Below are positions 6,787 to 14,887 of a DNA stretch of 32,846 nucleotides, one piece after another. The position numbers and the translations under genes are program-made. The stretch spans positions 1-32,846 of the forward strand of contig RECH01000185.1 of the NCBI GenBank assembly GCA_007694125.1, read 5' to 3'. This stretch comes from Leptolyngbya sp. DLM2.Bin15. GTDB taxonomy: Bacteria; Cyanobacteriota; Cyanobacteriia; RECH01. Each line of letters opens with the position of its first letter. Within the stretch, counting starts at the first letter, position 1. Below the pieces are notes generated by a model. The model was not told the DNA's origin. It worked only from the letters and a program-made list of their open reading frames with translations, and searched no databases.

Positions 6787-7422
6787 CTACTTGTTGGGCT
6801 GGGGGGTCATGCGCAGGTAGGGCTTGACTTCGGTCACGCCTTTGGGGAACTGCTTCTTGGCATCTTCGGTGGAGATGGAAGGCACCACGACGCAGTCGCC
6901 GCCGTCGGTCCAGTTGGCGGGGGTGGCTACCTTGTGGTAGTCGGTCAACTGGAGGGAGTCAATCACTCGGAGGATTTCATCAAAGTTACGACCGGTGCTG
7001 GCGGGGTAGGTGAGGGACAAGCGCAGCTTTTTGTTGGGGTCGATGATGAACACCGTGCGCACGGTCAGCGTGTTGCTGGCGTTGGGGTGGATCATGTCGT
7101 ATAGGTCAGACACGGTGCGATCGGGGTCTGCCAAGATCGGGTAGTTGAGGGCAGTGCTTTGGGTTTCTTCAATGTCGCACACCCAACCCTTGTGAGAATC
7201 AACGTCATCGACACTCAGGGCGATGGTTTTCACGTTACGCTTGTCAAATTCTGGCTTGAGCTTGGCAACCGTTCCCAACTCGGTGGTACATACCGGAGTG
7301 TAGTCAGCGGGGTGGGAGAAGAGCACAACCCAGCTATCGCCAGCCCAATCGTAAAAGTTAATTTCGCCTTCGGTTGAGGCTTGGGTAAAGTTCGGAACAG
7401 TATCACCGAGTCGAAGCGCCAT
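6787..7422 (-). CDS. 1-Cys peroxiredoxin (Prx6 type)
   Basis: A 211-residue thiol peroxidase that reduces hydrogen peroxide and alkyl hydroperoxides in the cytosol. The peroxidatic cysteine is Cys45 in HPADYTPVCTTELG, the hallmark of the Prx6 group (typical 2-Cys members have FVCPTE). Length and C-terminal arm also match Prx6: NWTDGGDCVVVPS and a lysine-rich end with KPYLRMTP. Two further cysteines (Cys82 in GWVCDIEE and one in GGDCVVV) are not at the usual resolving position, so an external reductant is expected; the thioredoxin at 4913 is a possible but untested partner. ATG 7422 gives MALRLGDTVPNF, the usual family start. Transcribed alone and ended by a strong terminator. Confidence 0.95.
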   Translation of the reverse strand: MALRLGDTVPNFTQASTEGEINFYDWAGDSWVVLFSHPADYTPVCTTELGTVAKLKPEFDKRNVKTIALSVDDVDSHKGWVCDIEETQSTALNYPILADPDRTVSDLYDMIHPNASNTLTVRTVFIIDPNKKLRLSLTYPASTGRNFDEILRVIDSLQLTDYHKVATPANWTDGGDCVVVPSISTEDAKKQFPKGVTEVKPYLRMTPQPNK

Positions 7423-7821
7423 AATTCCTTAGTCCTGTGAATCGAAACTGTAGTACATGCATGACTGACGTCACCGATGCCTAAATCCTGGGAAACGCTA
7501 CAAGCGATCGCGCCTTTAGCTCCTGAGTTAAGACATCCTATGTGAACCTATATGCCATGATGCCATAAAACCCCGGTTTTCCGGTCGGAGTTTAGATCTT
7601 TTTATATTTTTTTCCAAGGACGACCTAGGGGCGATCGCAGTTAAGACTTGCCCTGTGGTCTGTTGGGGCAATGACCCTATTCCCCGGTGAGCTGGTGATC
7701 ATTCGGGTTTGGCTGGGATGCTGGGGGCTGGGGGAGCGATCGCCCTGGGTAGATTGTCCGGCCGCTGGCGGAATCGATAGCATAATAAAAGAGTGTGTTA
7801 CATAGGTTCACAAACGGCATC
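7423..7821. other. Divergent spacer, peroxiredoxin / ubiD
   Basis: Nearly 400 bases without a protein gene. It contains two short palindromes near the peroxiredoxin start (CATGCATG at 7456-7463, TGACGTCA at 7466-7473), an orphan + strand terminator-like structure at 7567-7613, and an AT-rich CATAATAAAA just ahead of ubiD that may be its -10 region. ubiD could also be read from a GTG at 7795, but its conserved start is at 7822. Confidence 0.4.
7567..7613 (+). terminator. Orphan terminator-like hairpin with T tract
   Basis: AAACC-CCGG-TTTT-CCGG-TC-GG-AG-TTT folds as a bulged hairpin and is followed by AGATCTTTTTATATTTTTTT. No + strand gene lies upstream, since the neighbour on that side is on the other strand, so this may end a small RNA starting within 7440-7560. 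Evidence is structural only. Confidence 0.4.
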
Positions 7822-9333
7822 ATGGCGAGAGACTTACGGGGATTTCTCAATCTCATTGAAGAACGGGGGCAACTGCGCCGCATTAAGGCCCTGGTAGATC
7901 CAGACTTGGAAATTGCAGAAATTTCAAATCGAATGCTGCAGTGCGGCGGCCCAGCGTTGCTGTTTGAGAATGTTAAAGGCTCTCCCTATCCAGTGGCTGT
8001 GAACACCATGGGCACGGTGGAACGCATCTGCTGGGCCATGAAGATGGAAGCGCCGGAGGAGCTGGAAACCCTAGGCAAAAAGCTAGGGATGCTGCAACAG
8101 CCGAAGCCGCCGAAGAAAATTTCCCAGGCGGTGGATTTCGGTAAGGTGCTGTTTGATGTGGTGCGAGCCAAGCCAGCTCGGGATCTGCTGCCCGCTTGTC
8201 ATCAGGTGGTGGTGCAGGGTGAGGATCTAGATCTCAACCAAATTCCCATGATTCGCCCCTATGCCGGGGATGCGGGCAAAATCATCACCCTAGGGCTGGT
8301 GATTACCAAAGATTGCGAAACCGGCATTCCCAATGTGGGGGTCTACCGGCTACAGCTTCAGTCACAGACGACGATGACTGTGCATTGGCTATCGGTGCGG
8401 GGCGGGGCTCGGCATCTGCGCAAGGCGGCGGAGCGGGGCAAGAAGCTGGAGGTGGCGATCGCCCTTGGGGTTGATCCGTTGATCATCATGGCGGCGGCGA
8501 CGCCCATTCCGGTGGATTTATCCGAATGGCTGTTTGCCGGGCTCTATGGCGGTTCGGGCGTGCATCTGGCGAAGTGTAAAACGGTGGACTTGGAAGTCCC
8601 TGCGGATTCTGAGTTTGTGCTGGAAGGCACGATCACCCCTGGCGAAATGCTGCCCGATGGCCCCTTTGGCGACCACATGGGCTACTACGGCGGCGTGGAG
8701 GATTCGCCCCTGGTGCGCTTTCACTGCATGACCCACCGGCGCAATCCGGTCTATCTCACCACCTTCAGCGGTCGCCCTCCCAAGGAAGAGGCGATGATGG
8801 CGATCGCGCTGAATCGCATCTATACACCGATCCTGCGGCAGCAAGTCTCGGAAATTGTAGACTTTTTCCTGCCCATGGAGGCCCTCAGCTACAAAGCTGC
8901 GATTATTTCCATTGACAAAGCCTATCCGGGGCAAGCTCGTCGCGCTGCCCTGGCTTTTTGGAGCGCCCTACCCCAGTTCACCTACACCAAGTTTGTGATT
9001 GTGGTGGACAAGGAGATTAATATCCGCGATCCGCGTCAAGTGGTATGGGCGATCACCTCAAAGGTGGATCCTAGCCGAGACGTGTTCATTTTGCCGGATA
9101 CGCCCTTTGATACCCTCGACTTTGCCAGTGAGCGCATTGGCTTGGGTGGCCGCATGGGGATTGATGCCACCACCAAAATGCCCCCGGAAACCGATCACGC
9201 TTGGGGTGAACCGCTCATGTCGGATCCGGAGGTGGCGGCCTTGGTCGATCGCCGTTGGGCAGACTATGGTCTGGGTGATGTGCAGTTTGGCTCGGTGGAT
9301 CCCAATCTCTTTGGCTACGATATGCCTCGGTGA
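7822..9333 (+). CDS. ubiD: UbiD-family prenylated-FMN decarboxylase
   Basis: A 503-residue member of the UbiD family. These enzymes use prenylated FMN made by UbiX to remove carboxyl groups from aromatic or unsaturated acids; in cyanobacteria the likely role is decarboxylation of the polyprenyl-4-hydroxybenzoate precursor in plastoquinone synthesis. It starts MARDLRGFLNLIEERGQLRRI, usual for the family, and shows the cofactor and catalytic region around LPDGPFGDHMGYYGGVEDSP and VYLTTFSGRPPKEEAMM, with the Glu/Arg residues of this region conserved. The C-terminal part has the expected DATTKMPPE. ATG 7822 is chosen over the in-frame GTG 7795 because homologues begin at MARDL. No ubiX is visible nearby. 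It converges on the ppx gene. Confidence 0.93.
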   Translation: MARDLRGFLNLIEERGQLRRIKALVDPDLEIAEISNRMLQCGGPALLFENVKGSPYPVAVNTMGTVERICWAMKMEAPEELETLGKKLGMLQQPKPPKKISQAVDFGKVLFDVVRAKPARDLLPACHQVVVQGEDLDLNQIPMIRPYAGDAGKIITLGLVITKDCETGIPNVGVYRLQLQSQTTMTVHWLSVRGGARHLRKAAERGKKLEVAIALGVDPLIIMAAATPIPVDLSEWLFAGLYGGSGVHLAKCKTVDLEVPADSEFVLEGTITPGEMLPDGPFGDHMGYYGGVEDSPLVRFHCMTHRRNPVYLTTFSGRPPKEEAMMAIALNRIYTPILRQQVSEIVDFFLPMEALSYKAAIISIDKAYPGQARRAALAFWSALPQFTYTKFVIVVDKEINIRDPRQVVWAITSKVDPSRDVFILPDTPFDTLDFASERIGLGGRMGIDATTKMPPETDHAWGEPLMSDPEVAALVDRRWADYGLGDVQFGSVDPNLFGYDMPR

Positions 9334-9357
9334 GGGTTGCGTCGGTGGAATGGTCAA

Positions 9358-9396
9358 CATCCCGTGGGCTCAGGAGCGATCGCAGCCGACGGGATG
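9358..9396. terminator. Hairpin between ubiD and ppx
   Basis: CATCCCGT at 9358-9365 pairs with ACGGGATG at 9389-9396, with an inner GGCT/AGCC pair. It lies 25 bases after the ubiD stop and 15 before the ppx stop. There is no T run, so its role as a terminator for both converging genes is tentative. Confidence 0.45.
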
Positions 9397-9410
9397 CTGC
9401 CGAGGAGAGG

Positions 9411-11003
9411 CTAGATGTAGCGCAGAATTGGCACCAGCTTGAGGTGATAGGCCGATTCGAAGCTGCTCTTTTTGTTACCCAAGCTCCATAGTTCTAGGGC
9501 ACAGTCATCGCCGGATTGGGTTGGGGTGAGCAAGAGGTGCAGGGTTTTGATTTCCGGGTGATATTGACATTCCACTTTCTTGATTGCGCCAATTTGCCGG
9601 CGATCTAGGGCGACGGCGATGCGCAGCAGGGGACTGAGTTGCTCGACAATCTGCCGGTAGATCTTACTGCCCAGGTTGCGGTAGTTGTCGTGCTTTTTCT
9701 TGGGGTCGCTCTTGCGATGGTAGCGGGCTAGGTTGGCGATCGCTTCAATTTCTAGCTCGGTATAGCCCAGCAGTTCTCCGTGGCGAATCAGGTAGTAGGA
9801 ATGCTTATGGTGGGCAGCATGGCTAATGAAGTGGCCGCTGTTGTGTAAAATCGCGGCGGCCCAGAGCAGTTCTCGTTCGCCTGCACCCCAATCATGGAGG
9901 CGGCCTTGGGTTTGGTCAAATAAATTGACGGCAAATTCGGCCACCCGTTCGGCATAGGCCAGGTTGACCTGATACTTTTGGGCCGACCGGAAGACACTGC
10001 GCTGCCGTACAGAACTTTGAAAGCGCAGCCGATCTTCAATTAAGCCATGGGTGAGCATCCAATCGACAATCACGCCCTCCCGCAGCGATCGCTCGCAGAG
10101 GGTAATGTGATCTTGTTTCAGCAGGGTCATGGCTTCCTGGAGGATTACCGCTCCCGGCAGGATGATTTCTGCCCGCCGATCGGACAAGCCTGGAATCTTG
10201 AGGCGATCGCTGTAGCTCAATTTACGCAAGCGCTCTACGATATCCCGTAGATCCTCTAGGCTAAACTCGTAGCCCTGGAGTGGATCGGGCGCTGTTCCTA
10301 GATGCTCGCAGGCGTGCATGGTGGCGAGGGCTTCAATGGTGCCCGATGTGCCCACCATGATCGGATGGCTGTTGGGCGAAACGTGGGACTGCAGTTCCTC
10401 AGTGGATCGTTCCAACATGCCGCGCACGAAGGCTTTGAGGCGATAGAAATCCTCATCTTCAATGGGGTCAGACGCCACAAATTCTGACGTTAGCCGCACG
10501 GCACCGACTTTCGTGCTGCTCAAAAATGCGGCCTCGTGGCCGTCCCCTAGAACCAGTTCTGTAGACCCACCGCCAATGTCAATGATGATGTGGGGATGCT
10601 GGTTAAACTCCATCGCCGACAGCACGCCTAGATAGATGCGTCGGGCTTCTTCGGGGCCAGAGATGAGGTCAATCGATAACCCCAACTCGGCTTCGACGCG
10701 ATCGAGAAATTCTCGACCATTGGGTGCTTCACGGACGGCGCTGGTGGCCACGGCCACAATGTCTTCTACGCGGCGGCTTTTGGCGATCGCCATACAGCGC
10801 TTAAAGGTTTTCATCGCCCGATCCATGGCTTCTGGCGTGAGGTTGCCGGTGTCTGGATCGCGCTCCCCCAATCGCACCATATCTTTTTCGCGATCGATGA
10901 TCGTAAACGACGGCAGATCAGGCTGAATGCGAACCACTGCCATGTGAATCGAGTTGGTGCCAACGTCGATCGCAGCAAGGATGCGGTCTTGCTCAATGAC
11001 CAT
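9411..11003 (-). CDS. ppx: Ppx/GppA phosphatase (exopolyphosphatase)
   Basis: A 530-residue enzyme of the actin/hsp70-like ASKHA fold that removes terminal phosphates from polyphosphate or converts pppGpp to ppGpp. The two phosphate loops are AAIDVGTNSIHMAV (10-23) and IIIDIGGGSTELV (about 140-152); SGPEEARRIYLG precedes the second, as in the family. The C-terminal half carries an HD-like region with HNSGHFISHAAHHKHSYYLI and ARYHRKSDPKKKH, as in the long (about 500 residue) class. Sequence alone does not separate Ppx from GppA activity. The start is ATG 11003 (MVIEQDRILAAIDVG) without an evident ribosome site. A DUF4126 gene lies 200 bp upstream on the same strand, possibly in one transcript. 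Confidence 0.93.
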   Translation of the reverse strand: MVIEQDRILAAIDVGTNSIHMAVVRIQPDLPSFTIIDREKDMVRLGERDPDTGNLTPEAMDRAMKTFKRCMAIAKSRRVEDIVAVATSAVREAPNGREFLDRVEAELGLSIDLISGPEEARRIYLGVLSAMEFNQHPHIIIDIGGGSTELVLGDGHEAAFLSSTKVGAVRLTSEFVASDPIEDEDFYRLKAFVRGMLERSTEELQSHVSPNSHPIMVGTSGTIEALATMHACEHLGTAPDPLQGYEFSLEDLRDIVERLRKLSYSDRLKIPGLSDRRAEIILPGAVILQEAMTLLKQDHITLCERSLREGVIVDWMLTHGLIEDRLRFQSSVRQRSVFRSAQKYQVNLAYAERVAEFAVNLFDQTQGRLHDWGAGERELLWAAAILHNSGHFISHAAHHKHSYYLIRHGELLGYTELEIEAIANLARYHRKSDPKKKHDNYRNLGSKIYRQIVEQLSPLLRIAVALDRRQIGAIKKVECQYHPEIKTLHLLLTPTQSGDDCALELWSLGNKKSSFESAYHLKLVPILRYI

Positions 11004-11207
11004 AGTGAATGATGAATGAAGGAATGTATATCGGCGGTATGGTTAGCGGGAGGGAGCAACAAGGGATGGGGTTTTGATGGATGGCCGCTGGATGGCCAGT
11101 TGCTGGGCTCACGCCTGTAGAACACCCCGAGGTGGGATGAAGTGCCATCATCTTATCGTGCCATGTGAACCGATTTGGGGCGATCGCTGGAAATGTGAAG
11201 CTGGCCC

Positions 11208-11804
11208 CTAGTCTGGATCTTGCTTATAGCGGCGGGGATGGTGGCGATCGCCCGGTGAGGACTGCCGTTGATACCAGCGCTGCCATTCTTTTGAGCTGCG
11301 GATGGCAAACCATAGGAGCAGCAAGGCAATGATGCCGCCCTGTTCTGGCGCATCGAAGGCCAAGAGGACGAGGGTAATGCAAAGGAGATCTTGAGCAAAG
11401 ATCAGCCAGATGGGTGTGCGGCGTAGGCGATAAAACCAACCGACTTGCACCAGTTGCAGAACCAAGGCCAGCAGACCGCCCACAATACCCAAGACTCCGG
11501 TGAGGACACTGGGTAGTTGGGCCGATCGGGCCACGGCAATGCCCGCGATCGCGCCCACAATTGGACTAAACAAAAGCTGCACAATTTGGATGCCCCGTTG
11601 ACCTACGGGCTCCTTCGACAGCAGCAGCTCAATGAGCGACCAGCTTACCAACACGCCTAGCACTAAGGAGGGATGAAACTGAGACAGAATCGGGACGTCT
11701 GCCCAAAGATTGTCGCTGTAGAGCAAACCAATGATCAGGAGGGGGAGCCCAATTCTGACGCCAGCCGCCGCAGAAACCGATAGAGCAGCGAGAATCTCAA
11801 TCAT
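11208..11804 (-). CDS. DUF4126-type integral membrane protein
   Basis: A 198-residue hydrophobic protein. It opens with MIEILAALSVSAAAGVRIGLPLLIIGLLY, which resembles the A-A-S/A-G-x-R/N start of the DUF4126 family, and has about five membrane segments: the start, HPSLVLGVLVSWSLIELLL, a middle pair around SPIVGAIAGIAVA and GVLGIVGGLLALVLQLV, and LIFAQDLLCITLVLLAF with a final helix. The C-terminal 30 residues are polar and basic and probably face the cytoplasm. Function is unknown; a transport or membrane-organising role is only guesswork. It starts at ATG 11804 and is followed by ppx on the same strand. Confidence 0.8.
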   Translation of the reverse strand: MIEILAALSVSAAAGVRIGLPLLIIGLLYSDNLWADVPILSQFHPSLVLGVLVSWSLIELLLSKEPVGQRGIQIVQLLFSPIVGAIAGIAVARSAQLPSVLTGVLGIVGGLLALVLQLVQVGWFYRLRRTPIWLIFAQDLLCITLVLLAFDAPEQGGIIALLLLWFAIRSSKEWQRWYQRQSSPGDRHHPRRYKQDPD

Positions 11805-12125
11805 AATGATGCCGCCGACTCACCCTAAAATCTAATGCCATACATTGAGCCCAAGGAACGAGTCCAGCCCGGTTCTGTTGCCAGATCCCATGGCTGATCT
11901 TGGAATACACGTTGGTCGTGATCATGAAGCAACTGAATAATCCTTCCTGGGCCGGAGAACAGGGGTAGTGCCTTTTGGTTGTGATCGGGGTGCGAGAGGT
12001 ATTCATCGTCCCGACGTCTTACCCTATGTCTTACCATAAGACACTTAAGGATGACCTAGGATGAGCGATCGCCGCTATCCTACCAGACATCCATAGACTT
12101 GTACTGTTCCCTTATACTGTTCCTA
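11805..12125. other. Spacer between the DUF4126 gene and tRNA-Arg
   Basis: The 320 bases downstream of the tRNA (minus strand) and upstream of the DUF4126 gene have no supportable gene. Two short minus-strand frames at 11797-12037 lack ribosome sites and any family resemblance. Confidence 0.4.
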
Positions 12126-12198
12126 CGCCCCAGGTAGGATTCGAACCTACGGCCGTCTGCTTAGAAGGCAGATGCTCTATCCACTGAGCTACTGGAGC
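12126..12198 (-). tRNA. tRNA-Arg (anticodon UCU)
   Basis: A 73-base tRNA gene on the minus strand. The acceptor arm GCTCCAG pairs with CTGGGGC (one G-T wobble) and is followed by a G discriminator. The D arm has AGCTCAGTGGATAGAGC, the anticodon arm CTGCCTTCTAAGCAG with TCT in the loop (reads AGA, and by wobble AGG), and the T arm GTAGG-TTCGAATC-CTAC. No CCA is encoded at the 3' end; the gene continues TAG, so the tail must be added after transcription, a job of the nucleotidyltransferase at 18634. Confidence 0.97.
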
Positions 12199-12730
12199 AA
12201 TTCTTATGGGAATCGGTCATCTTCCCAGTCTTTCCACATGTCTAGACCCATGTCTTAGCGCGGTGAGTTGACCCAATACGGGCGGGAGTGACGGGAGTCA
12301 TCAACGATGCGATCGCCCCCGTCAGTATAGTACCAAAATCAACCCCAGACTGCGAGGGCTCATCGAATCATGACCCAGCATCACCAAGGGCGATCGCTCC
12401 GCCATGGGCAGAAAAGGGATGGAGATTCATCCAATGCAGCGAGCAATGCTGAAGTAGCGTAATATCATTTATAAACTGATGACTCGGCTAGATTCTAGAT
12501 GCACGTGTGATTCACGATGCACTGGGAGCATTGCTTCTAGTCGTTCTAGCGATCGCTAAGCCAGTCTGTTGTCACCTCTATCTACCATCTAATCGTGGGA
12601 AATCGCTTCATCGGCGATCGCCAAGTGTTACTCGTGAGTGGTGTCCGTTCTTTGATGCTATACGTTCGTGCCGATCTAAGACATCTGCACAGCCGATCCC
12701 CGTCCCTGACAGGAGCTAACTGAGCACGTC
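12199..12730. other. Long spacer upstream of the conserved hypothetical
   Basis: Over 500 bases with no supportable gene. An open frame at 12507-12719 has no ribosome site and a composition unlike its neighbours. The region holds three HIP1 octamers and an AT-rich stretch (AATATCATTTATAAACTGATGA at about 12460-12482) that could be a promoter; CAGGAG at about 12711 is too far from ATG 12731 to be a good ribosome site. Confidence 0.4.
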
Positions 12731-13402
12731 ATGTTTATCTTAAAGAGACAGGATGTTGAAATTTCTGCCATTCAGCACCCCAAACGGGATCAAAAAATTC
12801 CCATCCTTAGCTATCAAGGACAGACCTTTCGGCTCATTAGTGTCTTCAGTGCAGCTCAGGAAGAAGAGGCCAAAGCCTTTTGGCGAGACCTCACGGATAA
12901 TCGCGGTAAAGCCTGTGTTTTGCTAGAGGAACCCGATCGCTATAGCGTATGGGGAAAAGTCCGCCTAGAAAGCCTGGGGAGCGATGCCGGTGGTGGGGAT
13001 GCGGATACGGACATCGCCCCGGCGATGACCCAAGCCTGTTTGCTGTTGCTGCAAGCGGTTTACATCGATATTGAAGACCTCCTGGGCGATCGCCAAATTG
13101 CCTTGTTTCAGAAAGAAATTTCCGCTGTTTTTCAACAGTGGCGCTTTCCCCAGTCAGAAACCCCTGCGGAGATCAATCAACTTTTGACGGTTGATCCCCT
13201 GGCGTCTCTGCAAATTCCCCCTTGGCAAGAACATCACCTCAATACCCTGTTGCAAGAGCTCTATCGCATCGCCAAAGACCACTTTGGTAATGCAACCTTC
13301 ACGGCCCGCGTGTTAGATGCCTTGCAGGATATGCCCGACGACGATCGCCGTCGATTTTTGGACTGGCTCAAGCAATCGCCTACGGGACGAGTGTGGCAAT
13401 AG
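12731..13402 (+). CDS. Conserved hypothetical protein, cyanobacterial
   Basis: A 223-residue soluble protein I do not recognise functionally, though its start and style resemble a widespread cyanobacterial hypothetical family. Residues 1-75 look like a beta-rich module (MFILKRQDVEISAIQHP, then IPILSYQGQTFRLISVF, then ACVLLEEPDRYSVWGKVRLE). A Gly/Asp-rich linker (about 84-94) leads to an all-helical region with QACLLLLQAVYIDIEDLLGDRQ and a C-terminal helix pair that includes LPW-like PPWQEHHLNTLLQELYRIAKDHFGN and DDDRRRFLDWLKQSPTG. No signal peptide, membrane segment or catalytic motif is visible. It is followed by the membrane protein at 13695 with a 290-base gap, so co-transcription is uncertain. 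Confidence 0.75.
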   Translation: MFILKRQDVEISAIQHPKRDQKIPILSYQGQTFRLISVFSAAQEEEAKAFWRDLTDNRGKACVLLEEPDRYSVWGKVRLESLGSDAGGGDADTDIAPAMTQACLLLLQAVYIDIEDLLGDRQIALFQKEISAVFQQWRFPQSETPAEINQLLTVDPLASLQIPPWQEHHLNTLLQELYRIAKDHFGNATFTARVLDALQDMPDDDRRRFLDWLKQSPTGRVWQ

Positions 13403-13694
13403 CTATAAAAAAACCGGGTCGATGGCCCCTGAGTCGTTTATGATTCAGGCAACCCCACTATGGGCATGACTTGAGCAGGCCATGCACCTGTGTTGACCCA
13501 CGGCTGCCCAAGAGGGACTTGTGTCCACTACTTTCTATGACGTCTGTTCATGATCTACAAGAACAGCCTGATGATGAGACGATATGATTCGACATTGGGA
13601 TACGACATATGTCTGTTTGTCCTTTTGAACCTCACCGATCCGAGAGGGTGGTGGATCATAACCCAGATACCCGCACTGATTGAGGAGCAGTCTG

Positions 13695-14708
13695 TTGACT
13701 AGAAAAACCCCTGGCTCAAAGTCCATACTTTCTGCCCAGGTCGTCGTACTAGCGGCGATTGGGTGGGCCTTTATATCATTGCTATTTTTTCTGCTGTTCA
13801 GCGACTTCATTCCCACTGAGGGGTTTCCCACGTGGTATGGCATTGTCACCTACATCTTAGAAAATGTAGCCTTCTTGGGAGCTACGCTATTGTGTTTTCG
13901 CAACTGGCGTAGCTCTCAGATTGTGAGTGGACGTACCGTGTGGCTCATGCTAGGGCTGGGCATGTTGTCCTTTTTTATTGGTAATTTAATTTTGTTCTAC
14001 TGGGAGATCATTCTGGGCAAGGATGCGGATGTATCGCCCGGTGATATTTTCTTCCTGTTGAACTATTTCTTCCTGGGGATCGGGATGTTTTTGGCGGTGA
14101 TGACCCGTCGACTGAATCTTTCTATCGCCCAGTGGGGAACAGTGGTAGCGATTGGGGTAGCAGGTATCGTCATTGCTTACTACACCTCTGTGGCGGTGCC
14201 CGAGGAGCTGGTGGGCGATCGCCCCAGTCTTCCCACATCTGCCCAGGTGAGTTGGGTCGCTCCTGCCTATGCTACAGCTCCTCCCGTTGAGCCGGTGGAG
14301 CCAAGTCTACCCGATGCACCGCCCAGCGATCCCCTGCCCGTTGAAGCAGAGAGCACTGCCCCAGGGTGGGCGATCGCTGCAGAAGCCTTCTTAGCTCCCT
14401 ATGCCGAGTGGATTGCCCTGCTTTATATTTTGGGCGATATTTTGCTGCTGATCATGGCTACGATGCTGCTTCTAGCCTTTTGGGGCGGGCGGTTTTCCAC
14501 CTCTTGGCGATTCATCGCGGCGGCGGCGTTCTCCTTTTATATCGCGGATATTTGGTTTAACTTTGCTATTAGCTATATTCCCAACTACCAGACCGGCGCA
14601 CTGCTGGAAGTCTTTTGGATTTTTAGCGCAGTTTTGGTCAGCATTGGTGCTGCCTTGGAGTACGACTTGTCCACCCGTTCTCGCCGCACGACCCGTCGCC
14701 GGATGTAG
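13695..14708 (+). CDS. Eight-helix membrane protein with Pro-rich insertion
   Basis: A 337-residue integral membrane protein of unknown function. Five helices come first (VVVLAAIGWAFISLLFFLLF, the region before CFRNWR, TVWLMLGLGMLSFFIGNLI, IFFLLNYFFLGIGMFLAVM and VVAIGVAGIVIAYYTS), then a 65-residue Pro/Ala/Glu-rich loop (about 165-230), then three more helices and a basic tail (RSRRTTRRRM). The pattern GNLILFYWEIILG...DVSPGDIFFLLNYF recalls the 7-helix sensory region found in front of GGDEF or histidine kinase domains, but no output domain follows. The start is TTG 13695, because GAGGAG stands 7 bases before it; the earlier TTG at 13680 would place the ribosome site inside the gene. Confidence 0.75.
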   Translation: MTRKTPGSKSILSAQVVVLAAIGWAFISLLFFLLFSDFIPTEGFPTWYGIVTYILENVAFLGATLLCFRNWRSSQIVSGRTVWLMLGLGMLSFFIGNLILFYWEIILGKDADVSPGDIFFLLNYFFLGIGMFLAVMTRRLNLSIAQWGTVVAIGVAGIVIAYYTSVAVPEELVGDRPSLPTSAQVSWVAPAYATAPPVEPVEPSLPDAPPSDPLPVEAESTAPGWAIAAEAFLAPYAEWIALLYILGDILLLIMATMLLLAFWGGRFSTSWRFIAAAAFSFYIADIWFNFAISYIPNYQTGALLEVFWIFSAVLVSIGAALEYDLSTRSRRTTRRRM

Positions 14709-14887
14709 AGCGGCTGCATCCCCCCAGTCAAGGCTGAGTTTCTTTCAAGAATCCCGTACGGATTGAGCAAAGACGCGTTATTCTAGGAAAGCCTCGGCTG
14801 TACTGAACGATCCATGCTTGGATCAAGATTAGTAGGGAGCTGCGCAAAGGGCGAAGGGCTTGGGAACTGCGGGAGGATAGCAACAAC

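Noticed and set aside
12507-12719. 70-residue + strand open frame before the conserved hypothetical
   Set aside because: No ribosome site, no family resemblance, Arg/Ser/Cys-rich like a random GC-rich frame.
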